Positions 38,696 through 52,200 are shown, counted from the stretch's first letter. The stretch is DNA of 64,000 nucleotides from Polydactylus sextarius (GCA_016801845.1 CM028927.1:10442001-10506000), one strand, 5' to 3'. Notes: generated from the letters alone by a model not told the origin. Translations and numbers: made by a program.

Positions 38696-38892
38696 ATGGA
38701 GCTACCAAGGCAGCAGTCACAATTTGTGAATGCATATACACCCTTTCCTCGCAACATATGGACTCATCCGTGCGCGCCGTGGGACGACTGGGACAAACTT
38801 TGTCAAAACATCTGGAGAAGAGCAAATGAGGCGTCTGCCAGAGGTTTTACACCGCAAAGCAAAAACGTGACAGACAAAACGTCGTGTCAGCG
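38696..38892 (+). CDS. C1orf94-like gene, exon 1 (N-terminal conserved motif)
   Basis: First coding exon of a seven-exon gene whose joined frame is 1203 bases, giving 400 residues and a stop. The ATG has A at -3 and G at +4, and an in-frame TAA lies nine bases upstream at 38687, so the start is well placed. Residues 1-65 include PFPRNIWTHPCAPWDDWDKL followed by CQNIWRRANE. This aligns with FPRYIWIHQDTPQDSLDKTC in human C1orf94 as I remember it, which continues HEIWKR; about half the residues are identical, including every Trp of the human segment. Human C1orf94 sits head to head with CSMD2, as here. The exon ends CAG-CG before donor GTAAGA, phase 2. The rest of the predicted protein does not obviously align with the human one, so orthology rests on this motif plus gene order. 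Molecular function is unknown; I recall the human gene as testis-enriched. Confidence 0.78.
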
Positions 38893-40141
38893 GTAAGACC
38901 GAAGTATTTTTAGACACAGAAACAAATTTGGGAAACTCTGTCATCGTCGCTTTTTGTTGATTAATTGTGGTAAAAGTCGCTAAATTACGATCAACTCCGT
39001 TCGCACGACAGCGTTAAACCGTTAGCACCAGAACGCTAGCAAATAAGCTAACACCTGACTTAAAACGAATTGAGTAATAATAATAATAAACTATATAAGT
39101 CATGAATTACAAACCCACACATTTTCATATAATATGTAATTACCTTATAGTCATGTTGATGACTCATTCGTTAATGTTTTCACAGTCTTTGAATATTGAA
39201 GTAGTTACTGACATGCTATGATGCAACGGTTTTATTAACATTTGATGTAACTAATAAGTTTATTAGCCAATGTTTAATGAATATGTATTTAGTTAACTGC
39301 TGCGTATTTTTATGTTCAGTCGACCATTAATGTTGGTAATCCTTTAATAAATGCACATGAGATGCTCACATTCTAATAAGCCATAATAAGCCCTTGTGTC
39401 TGTAGTTACAAGTGGTACTAATATAATTAACATAAATGATGGGTTTTAACAACAACTGAACACTGGAGAGGTTCATCTTGATGTGACCTGTAGCGTCTAC
39501 AAAAACTGTTATTGTTTATCAGTGATGCCTAAAGGACATTAGAATCAATTATTCATTCTCTTTTTTGTTTGTTTGGTTTTTTTTTACACAAACTTGGTAG
39601 ATCTATAGAAAATGAATGAATGATCTAGTGTAATTTAGGCCTATTTCTTACCTAGATCCCAACATTGCAGCGTATATCATTTGGGCTGCTGTGTGGTGTC
39701 ACAGACTCACGGTATAATGTTAATGTACACCATCTGCTCCTCCGCCACCCAGGAGCTTCCATGATGTCTCGGCTATCATAAGTGTACCAGGTCCCATAGG
39801 ACTGTCTGTTCCGCATCGCAGCTCAGCAGTTGACAAGCTGGTGACTAAAGAATAGCCTCATTAAAGAGTCATAGTTTGAAGTGGCCGTGGCTGCACCAGA
39901 CATATAGGACGATGAGCCACTGACCCAATGATTCAGCTTCTTTCAGCAAAATTCTGGGTTCAAGTCAAATTTAGCAATGGAATCACAGGATAGTAAAGTC
40001 TCATATTGATCATACATACACCTGTTGGTCAACCATTTAGTTAATAATGTTATTATACACTATGGCATACAAATTCTCCATTGAGTAATGTAATGAATTT
40101 ATCTGACATTGACACACATCTGTTTCTCTCCCTCTGTTTAG
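38893..40141 (+). other. C1orf94-like intron 1
   Basis: 1.25 kb of AT-rich sequence with TAATAATAATAA near 39080 and a T tract near 39578. No coding potential or mobile element was recognised. Confidence 0.6.
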
Positions 40142-40259
40142 GGTGAAGGAGCAGCAGAGAGAAACTGATGTTTTAGTCCAGAGCACAAAGTGTGAGGAGG
40201 ACAAGCAGCAACTCCGCACTCAGTTCATCCCTCCGTGCCCTCATCTCTTGAGGAATTTG
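40142..40259 (+). CDS. C1orf94-like gene, exon 2
   Basis: Encodes residues 66-105, a charged stretch (VKEQQRETDVLVQSTKCEED) ending in PPCPHLLRNL. The acceptor CCCTCTGTTTAG supplies a G that completes the Arg codon opened by exon 1. The donor GTGAGT follows a complete codon, phase 0. The 118-base exon is open throughout and its phases fit on both sides. No recognised domain is present, and composition suggests a disordered linker. Confidence 0.72.
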
Positions 40260-40426
40260 GTGAGTGTGATGACTTTGAAGGCTAAAGTTCTGTTCTGTTT
40301 CAGTTTGCTGTACTTTATTCGTCCTCTGCTTTTCAAACCAAAGCTATTTCCATTAACTAGGCTATATTCTGCTAAATAACAACAGCAATGATGTTTCATG
40401 TTGTTAATAATCCTCTGTCATGTCAG

Positions 40427-41000
40427 GTGAAAGATGTGGCAGATAAACAAAAGTGTGTGGGAAATGCCCTTCCAGTCATCGACAGAAAAAACAAACACAA
40501 GGCTGCAGCTAAACCTGGACCTCTGGTGACAAACACTGTTTTGGGCAAAGTCCGCCCACACATCCCTGCCAACTCTTTGGCAAAAGGTACGACCTTCCAT
40601 GTACAGGCTTCTGTCCAAGGCGAAGCAGAACCACCTCAGGAAAACTCAAAAACCACCAATGAACCACCAGTAGAGCCAACACAGGAGGAGCCTTATGACC
40701 TCCTGGCTGACTTCCCAGCCCTTCAGCCCCAAAAGAAGCCTTTAGCAGTGGGTATGAAGTGTGTTGGGAATCCTAGGACCAAAGTTTCAAAGGGGCAAAG
40801 AGGGATTACTCGGCTCCGCCAGGAGAATGGAGCTTCCCATCAGAGGAGGATGGAAAATATACCCCATGAGGTCCACACCATCTGCACAGGAGATCAGAAA
40901 TCAGTGCTGAACGTTCAAACACTTGGCAGAGCCAAACAAGCCAATGCTGCTACCATGGACTGTGCAGACCTGAAGGCCAACAACCAGCCACCTCCTAGAG
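40427..41000 (+). CDS. C1orf94-like gene, exon 3 (main exon)
   Basis: Encodes residues 106-296, nearly half of the predicted protein, and lies in the longest open frame of the whole window. The sequence is hydrophilic and rich in Pro, Gln, Lys and Glu, so largely disordered. A short acidic-hydrophobic motif, EEPYDLLADFPALQPQKKPL, sits at residues 192-211 and looks like a protein-interaction linear motif; similar FPAL-type motifs occur in RNA-associated proteins, but no function is assigned. A Lys/Arg-rich stretch follows (KVSKGQRGITRLRQ). The acceptor TGTCAG at 40426 is phase 0 and the donor is GAG/GTAATA, phase 1. The long open frame against AT-rich surroundings is the best single-exon evidence that this gene is coding. 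Confidence 0.78.
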
Positions 41001-41420
41001 GTAATAAATCTGCCACATGCGTATGTATAGCTGTACTCTTTATATCGCTCTCCTTTTATTAGTCAGTGTGAATAATCTGGTTTTATTAATACCATTTTTT
41101 GCCACTGTTAATATCCCTTCACAATCTCATGCAAACGTCCCTGTCTAAGAACGTATTATTGCTGTTAATGACACCGTCACACTCGGCTAACTGAAGGCAG
41201 ACGAGAGGCAGCAGAACCTTTCCTTCAGCCATTTTTAAATCCCTCTCAATAAAGCTCCTTTGTGTAGTGTTACTTTGTTTGAACTTTAGACCTACTTCTG
41301 CATCTGAAGTTGTGTGAACAACAAAATGGTCAAATAAAAACAACCTTATCAATCAGGGGGCATTGCTCTGTGCCACTTGTAATCCCTGATAAATCCACCC
41401 AGCCACCCACACGCTCATAA

Positions 41421-41440
41421 ACACACACACACACACACAC
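41421..41440. repeat. (AC)n microsatellite
   Basis: Ten uninterrupted units in C1orf94-like intron 3. Confidence 0.9.
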
Positions 41441-41949
41441 ATGCAAACATTGCGTCTCTCTGTGTAGGTGTTAAAATGCTGCGACCCTGCATCAGTTTTG
41501 TGGAGTACTTCCTCTGTTGGATGACTCAGTAGGAAAATGTTTTCATAATGAGGGGATTATTGTGCAGTGGCAAAATGAATTACACAGTGAGCCTTCCATA
41601 CTGAGTGCTGATGCTGAACAGAACAGTGGACACAGATATGAATTAAGTCAACAACAACTAAAGTACAGAGTGCTAGTTTGGCTATAGAGCATGGCATGAA
41701 TAGTATACAGTACCTCCTACACAGTTCATAGAGTAGGTCTCACACTCACATATATGGTCTCACACCTTTGCCATTTTACTGTGGATATTAAATCATGTAT
41801 TACTTAAGTCCTGCTGCAAATTCCTGTGCAACAAAACAAAACAGGTCTGTTTATTTACCCCTCTTTACCATGACACAGACCAGACCAGACAGAGTACATG
41901 TTAAATTGGTATAGCACTAATCTTTGCTCTCTTGCTGAGCATCTTGCAG

Positions 41950-42090
41950 TTACAGGTGCAGATGGCGTGGGCGACAATGCCAAGACCTGGGCTAGTGTTG
42001 TCAAAGCAGGCATGAAGGAAGCAGCTGCCCCTCAGCAGAAAGCCAGACCTTGTACCACTAAGCAGCCATTTACCATTAACAGAGCCCAAC
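41950..42090 (+). CDS. C1orf94-like gene, exon 4
   Basis: Encodes residues 297-343, including DNAKTWASVVKAGMKEAAAP at 305-324 and a Lys/Arg-rich end (PCTTKQPFTINRAQ). Two in-frame acceptors are possible six bases apart: TTGCAG with exon start 41950, or TTACAG with exon start 41956, which would drop Val-Thr. The donor is CAA-C/GTAAGT, phase 1. KTWASVVKAG is the second plausible conserved linear motif of this protein. The predicted phases fit exons 3 and 5. Confidence 0.7.
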
Positions 42091-43312
42091 GTAAGTTTAA
42101 ACCTTGGCATCTTGTGTGTGCTGGAAGTTGTGTGTTCAGCAGGGGTTGGGGGTTGTGTTTCATGGTGGTCCACATGAGGAATTCATCATGATCATCACTA
42201 GTTCACTTTGTAATACTTACTAAGCTAAAGTTTACAGCATGTCCTCTTGCCCTTTATGCACTGCGCTTTAAAGGTTGCGTGTATAGCATTTTTAGCATCA
42301 ATGCATCATTGTCAAATTAATTGCTGTATTTTGGTATATTTACCAGATGCAAATGAGGCTGCAGTTGAGGTGATTGGTAGTCTGTCTCACACTAGTGGTA
42401 TTGTAACTGTTTGTGACATCAATTAATCTGTGCCTTTTATCAAGCTCAACACTGAACACCGACAGATCCCTGGCACAGGCTTTAGTGGTCTGATATTGAA
42501 ATAAATAATACAGTGATATTTTAACAACATAGAGATATTTTCATAAATCTCCTCCATATTCTGTCTAAAATAAGATTTTCCAAATCAAATATGGCTCACT
42601 GAGCAATCCCACATTCTTATTTGTGACTGGAAAATGTTCAAAATTTTGCTTTCAGATTTTATCAGCTGTCAAATTTGGCTTGACATCACAGAGGCTGTAG
42701 ATGTGTACAGTCAGTCTGTCAAGTGATGTTTCAAATTTGCCAGATCAAATTTGCATATTTGAGCCCACTGACACCTAAATTTAATGATCTAGTCAGCTGC
42801 CCCTCTGAAGACACTGCTTCTCTGATACTGCGTGTTTATTCCGTTATAGTCTAAATTGGGAGGATGGCCGTGCTGTCATGGTGTTCTCTGTGTGAGTTCT
42901 GATTTGCTGCCTGTGTGTGAATATGCATGATATAGAGGACAAATCAATAAGGTGTTTAGAAGTTGCAGAGATATAATCACCGTGGAAACTTTGCAAGTAC
43001 ATTTGGAAACTAAATGTTCCTTAACACTCTAATCAAATGCGTGTAAATCTCTCTGAGTGTTTGGGTGAATTGTTTGGGCATAACTGTGTATTATCAAAGT
43101 AATAGTCCCAATAAAATTCTATAATGCAACATAAAAATAAAGAATTATAATGCATGCTTGTAAGCAACAGCAAGCAGTCAGATTTTTATAAAACCATTAT
43201 TTAAAAAAAGTATCATGGCAGCAAGGATAGGGTTAATGCTTCTAACATTCTTTCGCACGCCTTATTCCTTTTTTGTCTTCAATAATTTACTTCTTTTATG
43301 GTCCTTTCACAG
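42091..43312 (+). other. C1orf94-like intron 4
   Basis: 1.2 kb of unique-looking AT-rich sequence. Nothing recognisable was found on either strand. Confidence 0.55.
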
Positions 43313-43377
43313 CCAAGTGCTTTGCCACTCAGAACACCACCAAGTCGTACCAGTTTGTTAAAGCTCCCAACAAGCAG
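43313..43377 (+). CDS. C1orf94-like gene, exon 5
   Basis: A 65-base exon encoding residues 344-365, PKCFATQNTTKSYQFVKAPN plus KQ. The acceptor is a good pyrimidine tract (GGTCCTTTCACAG) and the donor is the strong CAG/GTGAGT. The incoming split codon C+CC gives Pro and the outgoing phase is 0. It is too short for ORF-based detection. The splice sites and phase are what support it. Confidence 0.66.
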
Positions 43378-46300
43378 GTGAGTTTTAACTTATCGACCAA
43401 TACACATTTTAATTTGTAAGATCACATGTTCACCATCACATTGCGATTTTCTCTGTGGACTTCATTTGACTTCTTAAATATTTGATACATGTATTTAATT
43501 CGATAAAGCCACACTGCTGAATAGGCATGATGTCTACACACTGAATATCTGATTACATCTATTAATGCCTTACTGATTATATGCATTTTTAAACAAAAAA
43601 AAAATACTCCAGAGTGCAGATGTTAAAACAGAAACTAAGGGTGGGATTGGCTTTGAAATGGATATATCTCTTCAGTGACCCACAGCATCACAGCAGTGCT
43701 TCATCTGCAGCATTGCTTGGTTAAACACTATTCAGACATGATCAGAGGCTCACTCGACTATCTGTTAAACCCAGCTCTCAGCTCAACAATGCTGCTACAT
43801 GCTGTTCAGCTCTCCCTCTCAGTGTCTCACTCAACCATAAAGACAGCACAGGAAAATACTTTCTCACTTTTATAGTGTTGGATATATATTTTTAAAAATC
43901 TGCTCGCACATACAGTACACCCACAGAATTTTTGCCAAGTCCATTTCTAGTGTTTTCTGTATCATTGCTTCATTAAAGGTAATTAGGATTGCCGTGCATA
44001 TGTTTGTTAGTTTGTCTTTGATTTGAACAACACAAAGAGCTCAAATACTATTGAGACCACTGTATGGATTGGATTAAAATTCAGTGTTTTTATGCACTCA
44101 CTCATTGATTTATGTGACCCAGAAACCCATCCTTTATCATTAGGACAAACTGTGTGACTGAAATACTTGTGAAAATAGCATTTCTTTGCCAGCTTTGTGA
44201 AAACTGGCAAATGTTCAGTGTCACAAAGCAAAAAGTCTGTCCAGCTTGTTGCCACCCTGATATAAAGTAGGTATGACTGAGACCTTTAAACAGTCTGATC
44301 CACTGCCATGTCGCCCTGTGAAGTGACAAATCATTGTATTGTAGTTTCAGAATTAGAAATTACATTGTCCTCATCAAGCTTGCAGTGGAAAATCAAATAA
44401 GCATTTTTCAAAGTATCCTGTCAAGGACAACCTCATGGGCTTTCATGCTAAAATTCCAAAAACCTTGAACATGAGTTCCTCATGAAACAGAGCTGTCATT
44501 ATTCTCAAAATTCATGATTTGATTGGACTTTCGATCCCAAGGAGATGATTCAAGTTGACTTCTGATCAATGTTTTCAAGCACTGATGTAGTGTGCTGTTA
44601 ATAACTTATGCTCTCACATCCTCCCTTTGTGTTTCATAGCTGGTTCTTGAAGCCTCACTAAATGTTTAAGTCCAGTATTACATCATGCTACAAACACACC
44701 ATTATTTATTTCTTTATAATGACTTGAATTTGAAGTTTGGCTCTATATGTTAACAAAATTTGTACATAATATTGTTTTCCCAGTCGAATCTACTTCTGGC
44801 ATAATACTAAATCATATGATATATGTGAAGATGTCCTGTCATATCTGTTGTTACCTGAGGTGATTCATGCACCATGCCTGGTGTCTTGCAAATCCTACAA
44901 AGTATGATTTAGTTTTTTATCTGACAGGAATGCAAAATAATTCCAGACAAGTGTCTTCAGGGAAGCAGAAGATTTTTGCTATTTTGTTGCTGTGTTTTTT
45001 CTCTTTAGCTGTGGCTATGATGTCTTGGTACAGCTGCAGGTGATTGGTAACTTGTTACTACTTGCGGTGGTTACTTTAAAGTGCGCTGGATGCAACCAAG
45101 TATGGCTGGGGTGGATAGAATAAATTACGACGGGAATCTATGCCATTTTTGATTTTCAAAGTCAGAGTCAATAGGTTGTTTGGATCAATATACCATTTAG
45201 AATTTTTTGCAGGTGCTTTTTGCAACACTATATTGAGTATTTTGAAAATTATTTATCACCACTCTGCTCTGTTTCTGCCTTCCCAATAATTATTATTTAT
45301 ATCTATGAAAGCAAAGCACAAACAAGCAAATTACAAAGCTTTAAAATCCAGCTCTGATTTCTGTAAAAATGCTTTTACTTAAATAACCAGTATATAGGCA
45401 TAAAAAAAAACCTCTAGTGAATTTTCCTGATTCATTGTGGTCTCCGTCATGAGTTTGCAGAATAAGTAAATCAAAAAGGCTTGTGGGAATATTTTCCTCC
45501 TCCCATATAAGAACAGAATCCAGTATTTTTTACGCCAACATTTTCTCCTGTTTCTCAGTCTTGCCTTCCTTTGCCCTTTCTGTCTCTGACCTGTTTAAAT
45601 TTGGGTTGCACTTTCTTTTACCATGTGCGGTAGTGACAATGACAGCAAGGCTTACTGCTCTCTGAGGTTTGCCCCTTTGGCCTTAGCACTTCCAATCCAA
45701 CAGGATAATTACTGAAGCTGCGATGCACATTCCCTCTGGGTGGAAGTGGCAGTATGGGGGTCTCTTGGTGTCAGCCGAGAAATGAGATGCAAGGAGGCAA
45801 GCCTGAGAGAGAGAGAGAGTAGGAGATAGGGAGCGACTGTAAAACGTGTGATGGTGATGGAGAGAGACATTATAAAAGATTTATTTTTGGCAGCAAAACA
45901 GCTGATGCGGAGATGCAAGTAAATGTTTATAGAGAGTGTGAAAAAGTTATGAGAACTATTTCAGACACTGACACATTTTAAAAATCTTTCTCTCTATCTT
46001 TGTTTCTCACTTTCTCCCGCCCTCACAGACGCTCACGGAGACGTTGTGGCTCATATGTGTCTACCTGTTCTTGTTCTGGCGTTGACTATAACCTAAATAT
46101 TCTGCTATTAAAGTTCTACAAGAGCAAGAGAAAGGGTGAAGTCTGAAAAAAACAGATAAGGAGAGTCCAAACTTTTTTTTTAAGCAAAATTGGGAACATG
46201 GACAAGGATATGCTGTGAATGAGTGCTAGTTTCTTTATGAAAACACCAAGGCCACTTAGATAAAATCAAGGCTCTGTGCAGATGCCTGTATTCCATTTTG

Positions 46301-46883
46301 AATTCAGTGTATTTTTCTTTTCCTCCCAGTCTTTCACTCTGCCATCCTCATCATTGTTTATCATATATTTAAACTTCATCTCTCCCAGTAATCAAATCCA
46401 AGATATTAGATACCGTCTCTAACAGAGAGCAATTAAGTGAAGCTCCTTTTATTGTTTCGGGGAGTTGGCATTCCTTGGCTGGCAGTTGGGTGCCACCGCA
46501 TCCAAACTAAAAAAACAGAGCAACAAATTGACAATTAAAAATGCTCCGCTCTTGGCAGACAGAGAAGAAGTAGTGAGCGGCCAAATGGTTTTGGTTTAGC
46601 AGCCTGAACGATGGGCTGTTGCAAATGTAGGATTGTCAGACACAAGGCGCATTTGAAGGGCTGCGAGAGAGAAAGAGAGAGGGAGCAGGAGGGGTTGGCG
46701 GGAAACGTAGGCTTGTGCATTTGAGCCCATGTGCCCTTCAGCTTGTGTAAGTGTGAGAGTGGCAGAAACATAGGCTAAAGTTTTTTCTTCTATGCGTTCT
46801 TCTCTCTTCTTCCAGCTAATAAGCCTGTCTCCAAGCTGTTGCTAGGTTACACAGGTCTGTTGTTATTCTCTGGCAGGTGGCCT

Positions 46884-46887
<4 letters not shown>

Positions 46888-46929
<42 letters not shown>
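46888..46929. repeat. (GT)n microsatellite
   Basis: About 21 uninterrupted units followed by GCGTGCGTGC. Confidence 0.95.
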
Positions 46930-46933
<4 letters not shown>

Positions 46934-48366
46934 CGTGCGTGCTTACATGAATCTTGTTTATATTTGATATTACTGTGTGACTGAACAAAACAGAAAGATG
47001 AAGAGAGAAAGTTAAAGTGTGAAACAAAGATCAAGAAATATGAGATTGACATTGAAGATCCTGGAATTCCATCTTTTTTGTCTATTTCTAAAACACATCA
47101 TCTTGCATTTTTATCTTAGACCCCTTGACAGAACCTTGTGTATTTGTTTTTGTGTTGACATAATGGACCTGTTCATGCCAGAGATGCATCTAAGCACTTG
47201 TTACTTCGAGGCTTCCTACAGCCACGTGTCCATTTGATCACAGTCGTGCGGGTTGTGCTTGTGTGAACTTATTCAGCTGAGGCAATCTTTAAAGTAAAGA
47301 GGCGGGGGAAAAATATCTTGTAACTAGGCAACAAAATCAGGTTCTATGCGATATGAGCTCTAAAAGAAAATACTTCAAAGCCTCCAAAGAATATGGGACG
47401 ACTGTCCCTCCAGTGACTGTTTTCGTGGGGGTGGGAAGGGGAGCTAGCACAGAGCGAGCCTAATAGGCTATGAGAGATCTCCATAGATCGGTTTTGAGGT
47501 GGGTATGTGAGGTATACACTTTGTTATGGGTCAGATCAATGTGTTTGTTCATAATCAGGAAACTTGCTCTCTGGCTCGCTCTTCTCCAGCCCCCATGTTA
47601 ACCCCTCAGTCTCCGAGAGAAGATTCCTCTTCTCTGAGCATCACATGAAATATAAATGAAAGAAAAGAAAGCATAAAAACAAAAAAACTAAAAAACATTT
47701 TAACAGATAGAGACACGAAAAGAAAGATTTTCACTGCATCACTGCTCAAAATGACCATAATGCCTGTGGGGATTTGATAAAGTTGTTGAGCATTACTGAT
47801 GACTCAGAGATTACTTGCCAAGTGTTGAGGTTTTTTGGCTTTCAGAGCTCACTCTCCAGTCCGCTCTCTTGTTTTGGATCAACCCCCTCCTCCCCCCTCC
47901 CCCGCCCACGTCCTGGCATTTTCAAGCGCTCGAAGATGGAGTACGGTGCTAAGTGTGAGCGCCTGGCAAAACAAGACATTTTACTCTCCAGCCGAAAATG
48001 CAAATGCAAAAAGCAAAAGCAGCATCGTTATTATTATTATCGCTATTATTGCACTGCTTTGTTTTGTGATGAACAACCTCTTCACTGCAATTGTCAACTG
48101 GATCTCTGCTCTAATTAGCTAATTTGCTCATCTCTGCTCTGGAAATGTGAATTTATTATTAATTTGATTTAGAGGCCATCAAAATATATAATGAACCTTG
48201 ATTGATGACAATTATTATTATTTAATAGGAATGAATGGACTTAACATATTGTTATCATGTAGTGTTGATACAGGTCTGTAAAAATAGAGAACCATTCATC
48301 TCTGCGCTGCTGTTTAAGGTTCATAAAATGTTTATGTCAACACAACATAAGACTGTCTAAGGCAAA

Positions 48367-48398
48367 CTTGAGTGAAATAAGTCTTGAGTGAAATAAAT
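48367..48398. repeat. Tandem 16-bp duplication
   Basis: CTTGAGTGAAATAAGT is followed directly by CTTGAGTGAAATAAAT. Confidence 0.85.
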
Positions 48399-49219
48399 TT
48401 TAACTACTAGGTATGTTTTTTTTAAATTGTAAAACTAAATGTTTATTTATACATAGTACATTTGTATGTTACTATATTAAAAGATATTTGAAATAATTTT
48501 GAGACATTTTTTTTAAGTTTCACAACATAGATACTTTTTACTTAATTGACTAACTTTGAATTCTTCCCACTTTTGTGTGAGAAAATACAAAGTAATACAA
48601 AACACACTGGTTACTGATGTTTCTGTATTTACAGTTTAATACTGAACATTTAGAAGGTCCCACTGCACTGTAGATCTTTTTTTTTTAATCAGAAGGTGGA
48701 AATTATTTTTTTATGGTTTCATAGAAGACATAATATCTTATATTAAAGGCAAGAGAATGTTTATCAACAAAAGCGGTATCCTAGACTGCTGACAACTTTA
48801 TAGGACTTTTCAGCACCATTGGCATTTCTGTGATATTGCAGTGTTGGTGTTTTGTTACCTCTCTTTATGGAAACTTTCCAAAGTAATTTGTCCAGATTGT
48901 TTTCCTGAAAATATCGTCACATTCTTACTTCAGTTCCATTGTATTTTTGAAATATTACGCACAGACAGTTCACTGAACTCATCTCTTTACTTATTCATTT
49001 GTCTTGCCAAAGCGAGGTTGCCCAACCTGGTGAGACTGTTTATCTGTGAAGAAATACCTCAGACCTACTGCTCATTGACACCTTCTTGGCTTACAAACTA
49101 GTCAAACATTGATTCTTTCTTTCACATCCTCAGGCATATTCTTAATCTGTCTTTTTCTCTACCCTTTGCTCCCACTCCATCCTTCAATCACTTATTTAAT
49201 CTTCTCTCTCCTCCTCCAG

Positions 49220-49291
49220 CCTTTTGGGCCCCGGGCGTGTGAAGCCAACTGTCCTCCAGGAGTCAGACGCCCCCGCTTTCCTTTACAACAG
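49220..49291 (+). CDS. C1orf94-like gene, exon 6 (probable)
   Basis: A 72-base, phase 0-0 exon encoding residues 366-389 (PFGPRACEANCPPGVRRPRF then PLQQ). It follows an excellent pyrimidine tract (TCTTCTCTCTCCTCCTCCAG) and precedes donor CAG/GTGAAG. The segment is GC-rich compared with its AT-rich surroundings, and the Pro/Arg/Cys composition agrees with the basic C-terminus in exon 7. Because its length is a multiple of three, skipping it would keep the frame, so it could be an alternative exon. It is less certain than exons 1 to 5. Confidence 0.55.
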
Positions 49292-52200
49292 GTGAAGCCG
49301 CTAACAATCTCATTTTATCTCATCACTGAAATCATCTCTGTGTTCCTGAATTTATGTCCAACTGTAATTTTCCCGGGAGTGTGTGTATGCACACTGCAGC
49401 TGCGACTCAGCTCTCCATTGATTCTTATTCCATTTCATGAGACTGTCACCTTGTATCACATATAAAAGTGCTCCCACTGTGCAATACATCTTCCTGAGTA
49501 GCATTTAAACAATCCTCTGCGAGAATGACGCTAAATATAAGTCACATTATGTTGGAATGAGCTGCACACATGTGAATCAGAGGAATGACAGACGTGCATT
49601 TGTCAGTATGTGAATCTGTGCATGTATGCTTGTGCATTTCATGTGTATGTATGGGCATGTGTGTCGTAAAGACTCGCCTCGCGTTGTGTAATTGTATATA
49701 GGGAAAAAAAAGAGTTTTATTTGTGCGGGTGTCACTCCTGATGGATGCTACTCATAAGACGAGCAAAATCAGGGATCATTCCTCATCTTTCCTCCCACTC
49801 CTTACCCTTCCTCTCCATCATATTTTATTCCCTTAGTCCAACACTTACTCCCCCCCTCCCTCTCCACCCTTTTCTTTGTTGGCACTGGTAGCTGGTGGTG
49901 TCATAGTGAATTTCACGCTGCCACATATTGTGTCTGCTCTGTCCTAATTGAGAAGGAAGCAGGCTGTCTTTAATGATAAGTCCTATGACCATCATAAGGC
50001 GACACAAAATGGCAGAGCTTCAGAACAGATGTCTTTTTTTCACACCGCTCTGCCATCATAAAAACACGTATTTTTCCACATATAAAACAGTACAGTCCTC
50101 TTGTGGAAGATGAGGCAAAAGGGGTTTTTTAAGGTCACAGTTTTGTTTCATCATCTCAGTAGTTTGGATACAGTTGGTACAAGTTTGCTCTATAACATGC
50201 GTGGCACGTTTTAGATGCGAGTTGCTCTGGGTGCTGCCACAAGCTCTCTGAATGTGCCACACTGTGCGCTCAGCCTCTCGTACTCTTTAAGTAACAGAAT
50301 AAAAGTCATTCATTCTCCTGGAGGGTGAGTGAAGAACAGTAACAGAACAGTGACTAGTGTCCCCTTGTGGCCATTGTTGGACCATTTCACTAATCATGAT
50401 TAACTACACTACGCAAACCAAGCAATGCATTTCAGACTTGTTACCTAGAAATTATTTTTATATACATGAAACTTAACAGTTTCATTCCAGTTACACTAAC
50501 GCAATGACAATAGTTTTTTTATGTAGATTTTTATATTTGGCAACTGCTGGTGCCAGACTTTGGTGAAAGTCTTGATGTGAATATAAAATCACATCGTGTT
50601 GGCTAATTAAATTGGCTATATACTTAATGATTTACCATGCAACTGTTATGCCTTGATCATCCAAATTCAAGTGTTTCCAGGCAGAAACTGCTAATGCAAA
50701 TTATTATACCAAATTCAACTATGTTAACTGCAGCACAGTTTTTAAATTATTGGTTATTGGGTCCATATTGATTTTATTTTGTTGTTATTTTGATTGAAAT
50801 CAATGCAACTTTATAAAAGTAACCCTAATGTCATCATCCAGTAAATTGTTTAAGATTGTTAAACTGTTTGAAATTTTGTCAAAACATTTTAAAGACTCGT
50901 GGAAACACTGTGTGGCTATGATCACAGGCTATCACCTATCTATACCATGTCAGATCTGTTCATAGCTATCGCCACCTTTCCCACACTTACTCGTACTGTG
51001 AAACTGTCAGCTTATCAGCCAGCAACAGGACAAATACGATGCTCATTGTGTTGCCTTTACTGATGCATCTCTGTCATGTAAAATACATTATTTGTAGAAA
51101 TTAAACAGCACTGTTTTTATTGTTATGAATTTGTCTTAGTACCAATATCGAGTGCATGTCTCTGAACCAGACACATTTAAAGCCGCCGCATGGTGATTGT
51201 TCTTTAAATGATGACTCTATTCAGAAAAAAGTGACCCAGCCGTTGTCATTTATTCTTATAATTTATAATTACTGTAATTGCTGTGAGTTAACAGCTGATC
51301 CACAGTGACTCGGCGTCTTGATTTGTGCTAAGTGTTGTCGGTCTGCGCAGCTGTGTCTACATGTGATACATCACACATCTGATAGGAGGATATAAAAGTT
51401 AGACAGAATTCTAACTCTGGCCTCATTCACCTTGTGTGGTAAACAGCAGTTGCCAGAGAGGCCTATTTCTCAGTTAGCTTCAAACAGACAGTCTAATAGC
51501 TGCTCAAAGGACAGGCGCGCCTTTACGCTGTCTTCTTTTTTTTTTTTCCTCTGCGCTTTTTTCAGTCAGAGATATGCCTTGTTGTGGTGAAATGAGTAAA
51601 GATTTGACTGAGTCGATGAAACCCATGATTAATATTTAACAAAGCTCTTTAAACTTACATGGCACCATTGCCTAGTTGGACCAGAAGAGAGAGAATGGAA
51701 CGACAGATCAGTAAATGAGTGGGAAAGAAAATAGAGAAAGGAAAAGAGCAGATTCTTTTGGAGAGGCTTTTGATTCTTTGGCTGCAAAACACTTTGCGCT
51801 TGATTTTTTTCTATTTGAAATACTCATCTGCACCTAAACCAACGAGGATACATGTTGATTTTCCATAGAGAAAGCCTGGGAGGAGGATGCACTGGTCATC
51901 TGTGGACCACACATCGTCTCTTGATGTCATCACTTAGCTGGAGAAAGAGTGAAAGTTTTTATCCTCATATCTTGAAATACAAAATGCGTAAACATGCACC
52001 CTGTGGTGCATGAAGGAGCACAGAGCACAGTGAAACTCAGAATGTAGCTTGCGGTAAGGTGGAACGCCTCCACCCACCTCCTCTCACGAAAGACAGAGGG
52101 GAGGAGATGAAAGCACAGGAAGAGAGAGTGATGAGGTAGTCGAGAAAAAAAATGTAGACGAGAGGAGGAAGAGAAAGGATGGAAGGTAGAAGGAAGGCAC

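Larger units (their letters stand above)
43378..49219 (+). other. C1orf94-like intron 5
   Basis: 5.8 kb intron. It contains a GT microsatellite (46888-46929), a purine-rich stretch around 45805-45870, and a tandem 16-base duplication (48367-48398). The C-rich segment around 47880-47915 followed by a TTATTATTATTA-type run (about 48025-48055) gives an open frame in two registers, but neither resembles a protein nor has matching splice sites. Confidence 0.55.

Noticed and set aside
47774..48122. Two overlapping 95-114 codon frames on the plus strand
   Set aside because: Openness comes from C-rich and TTATTA-type repetitive sequence. There is no protein resemblance and no matching splice sites.
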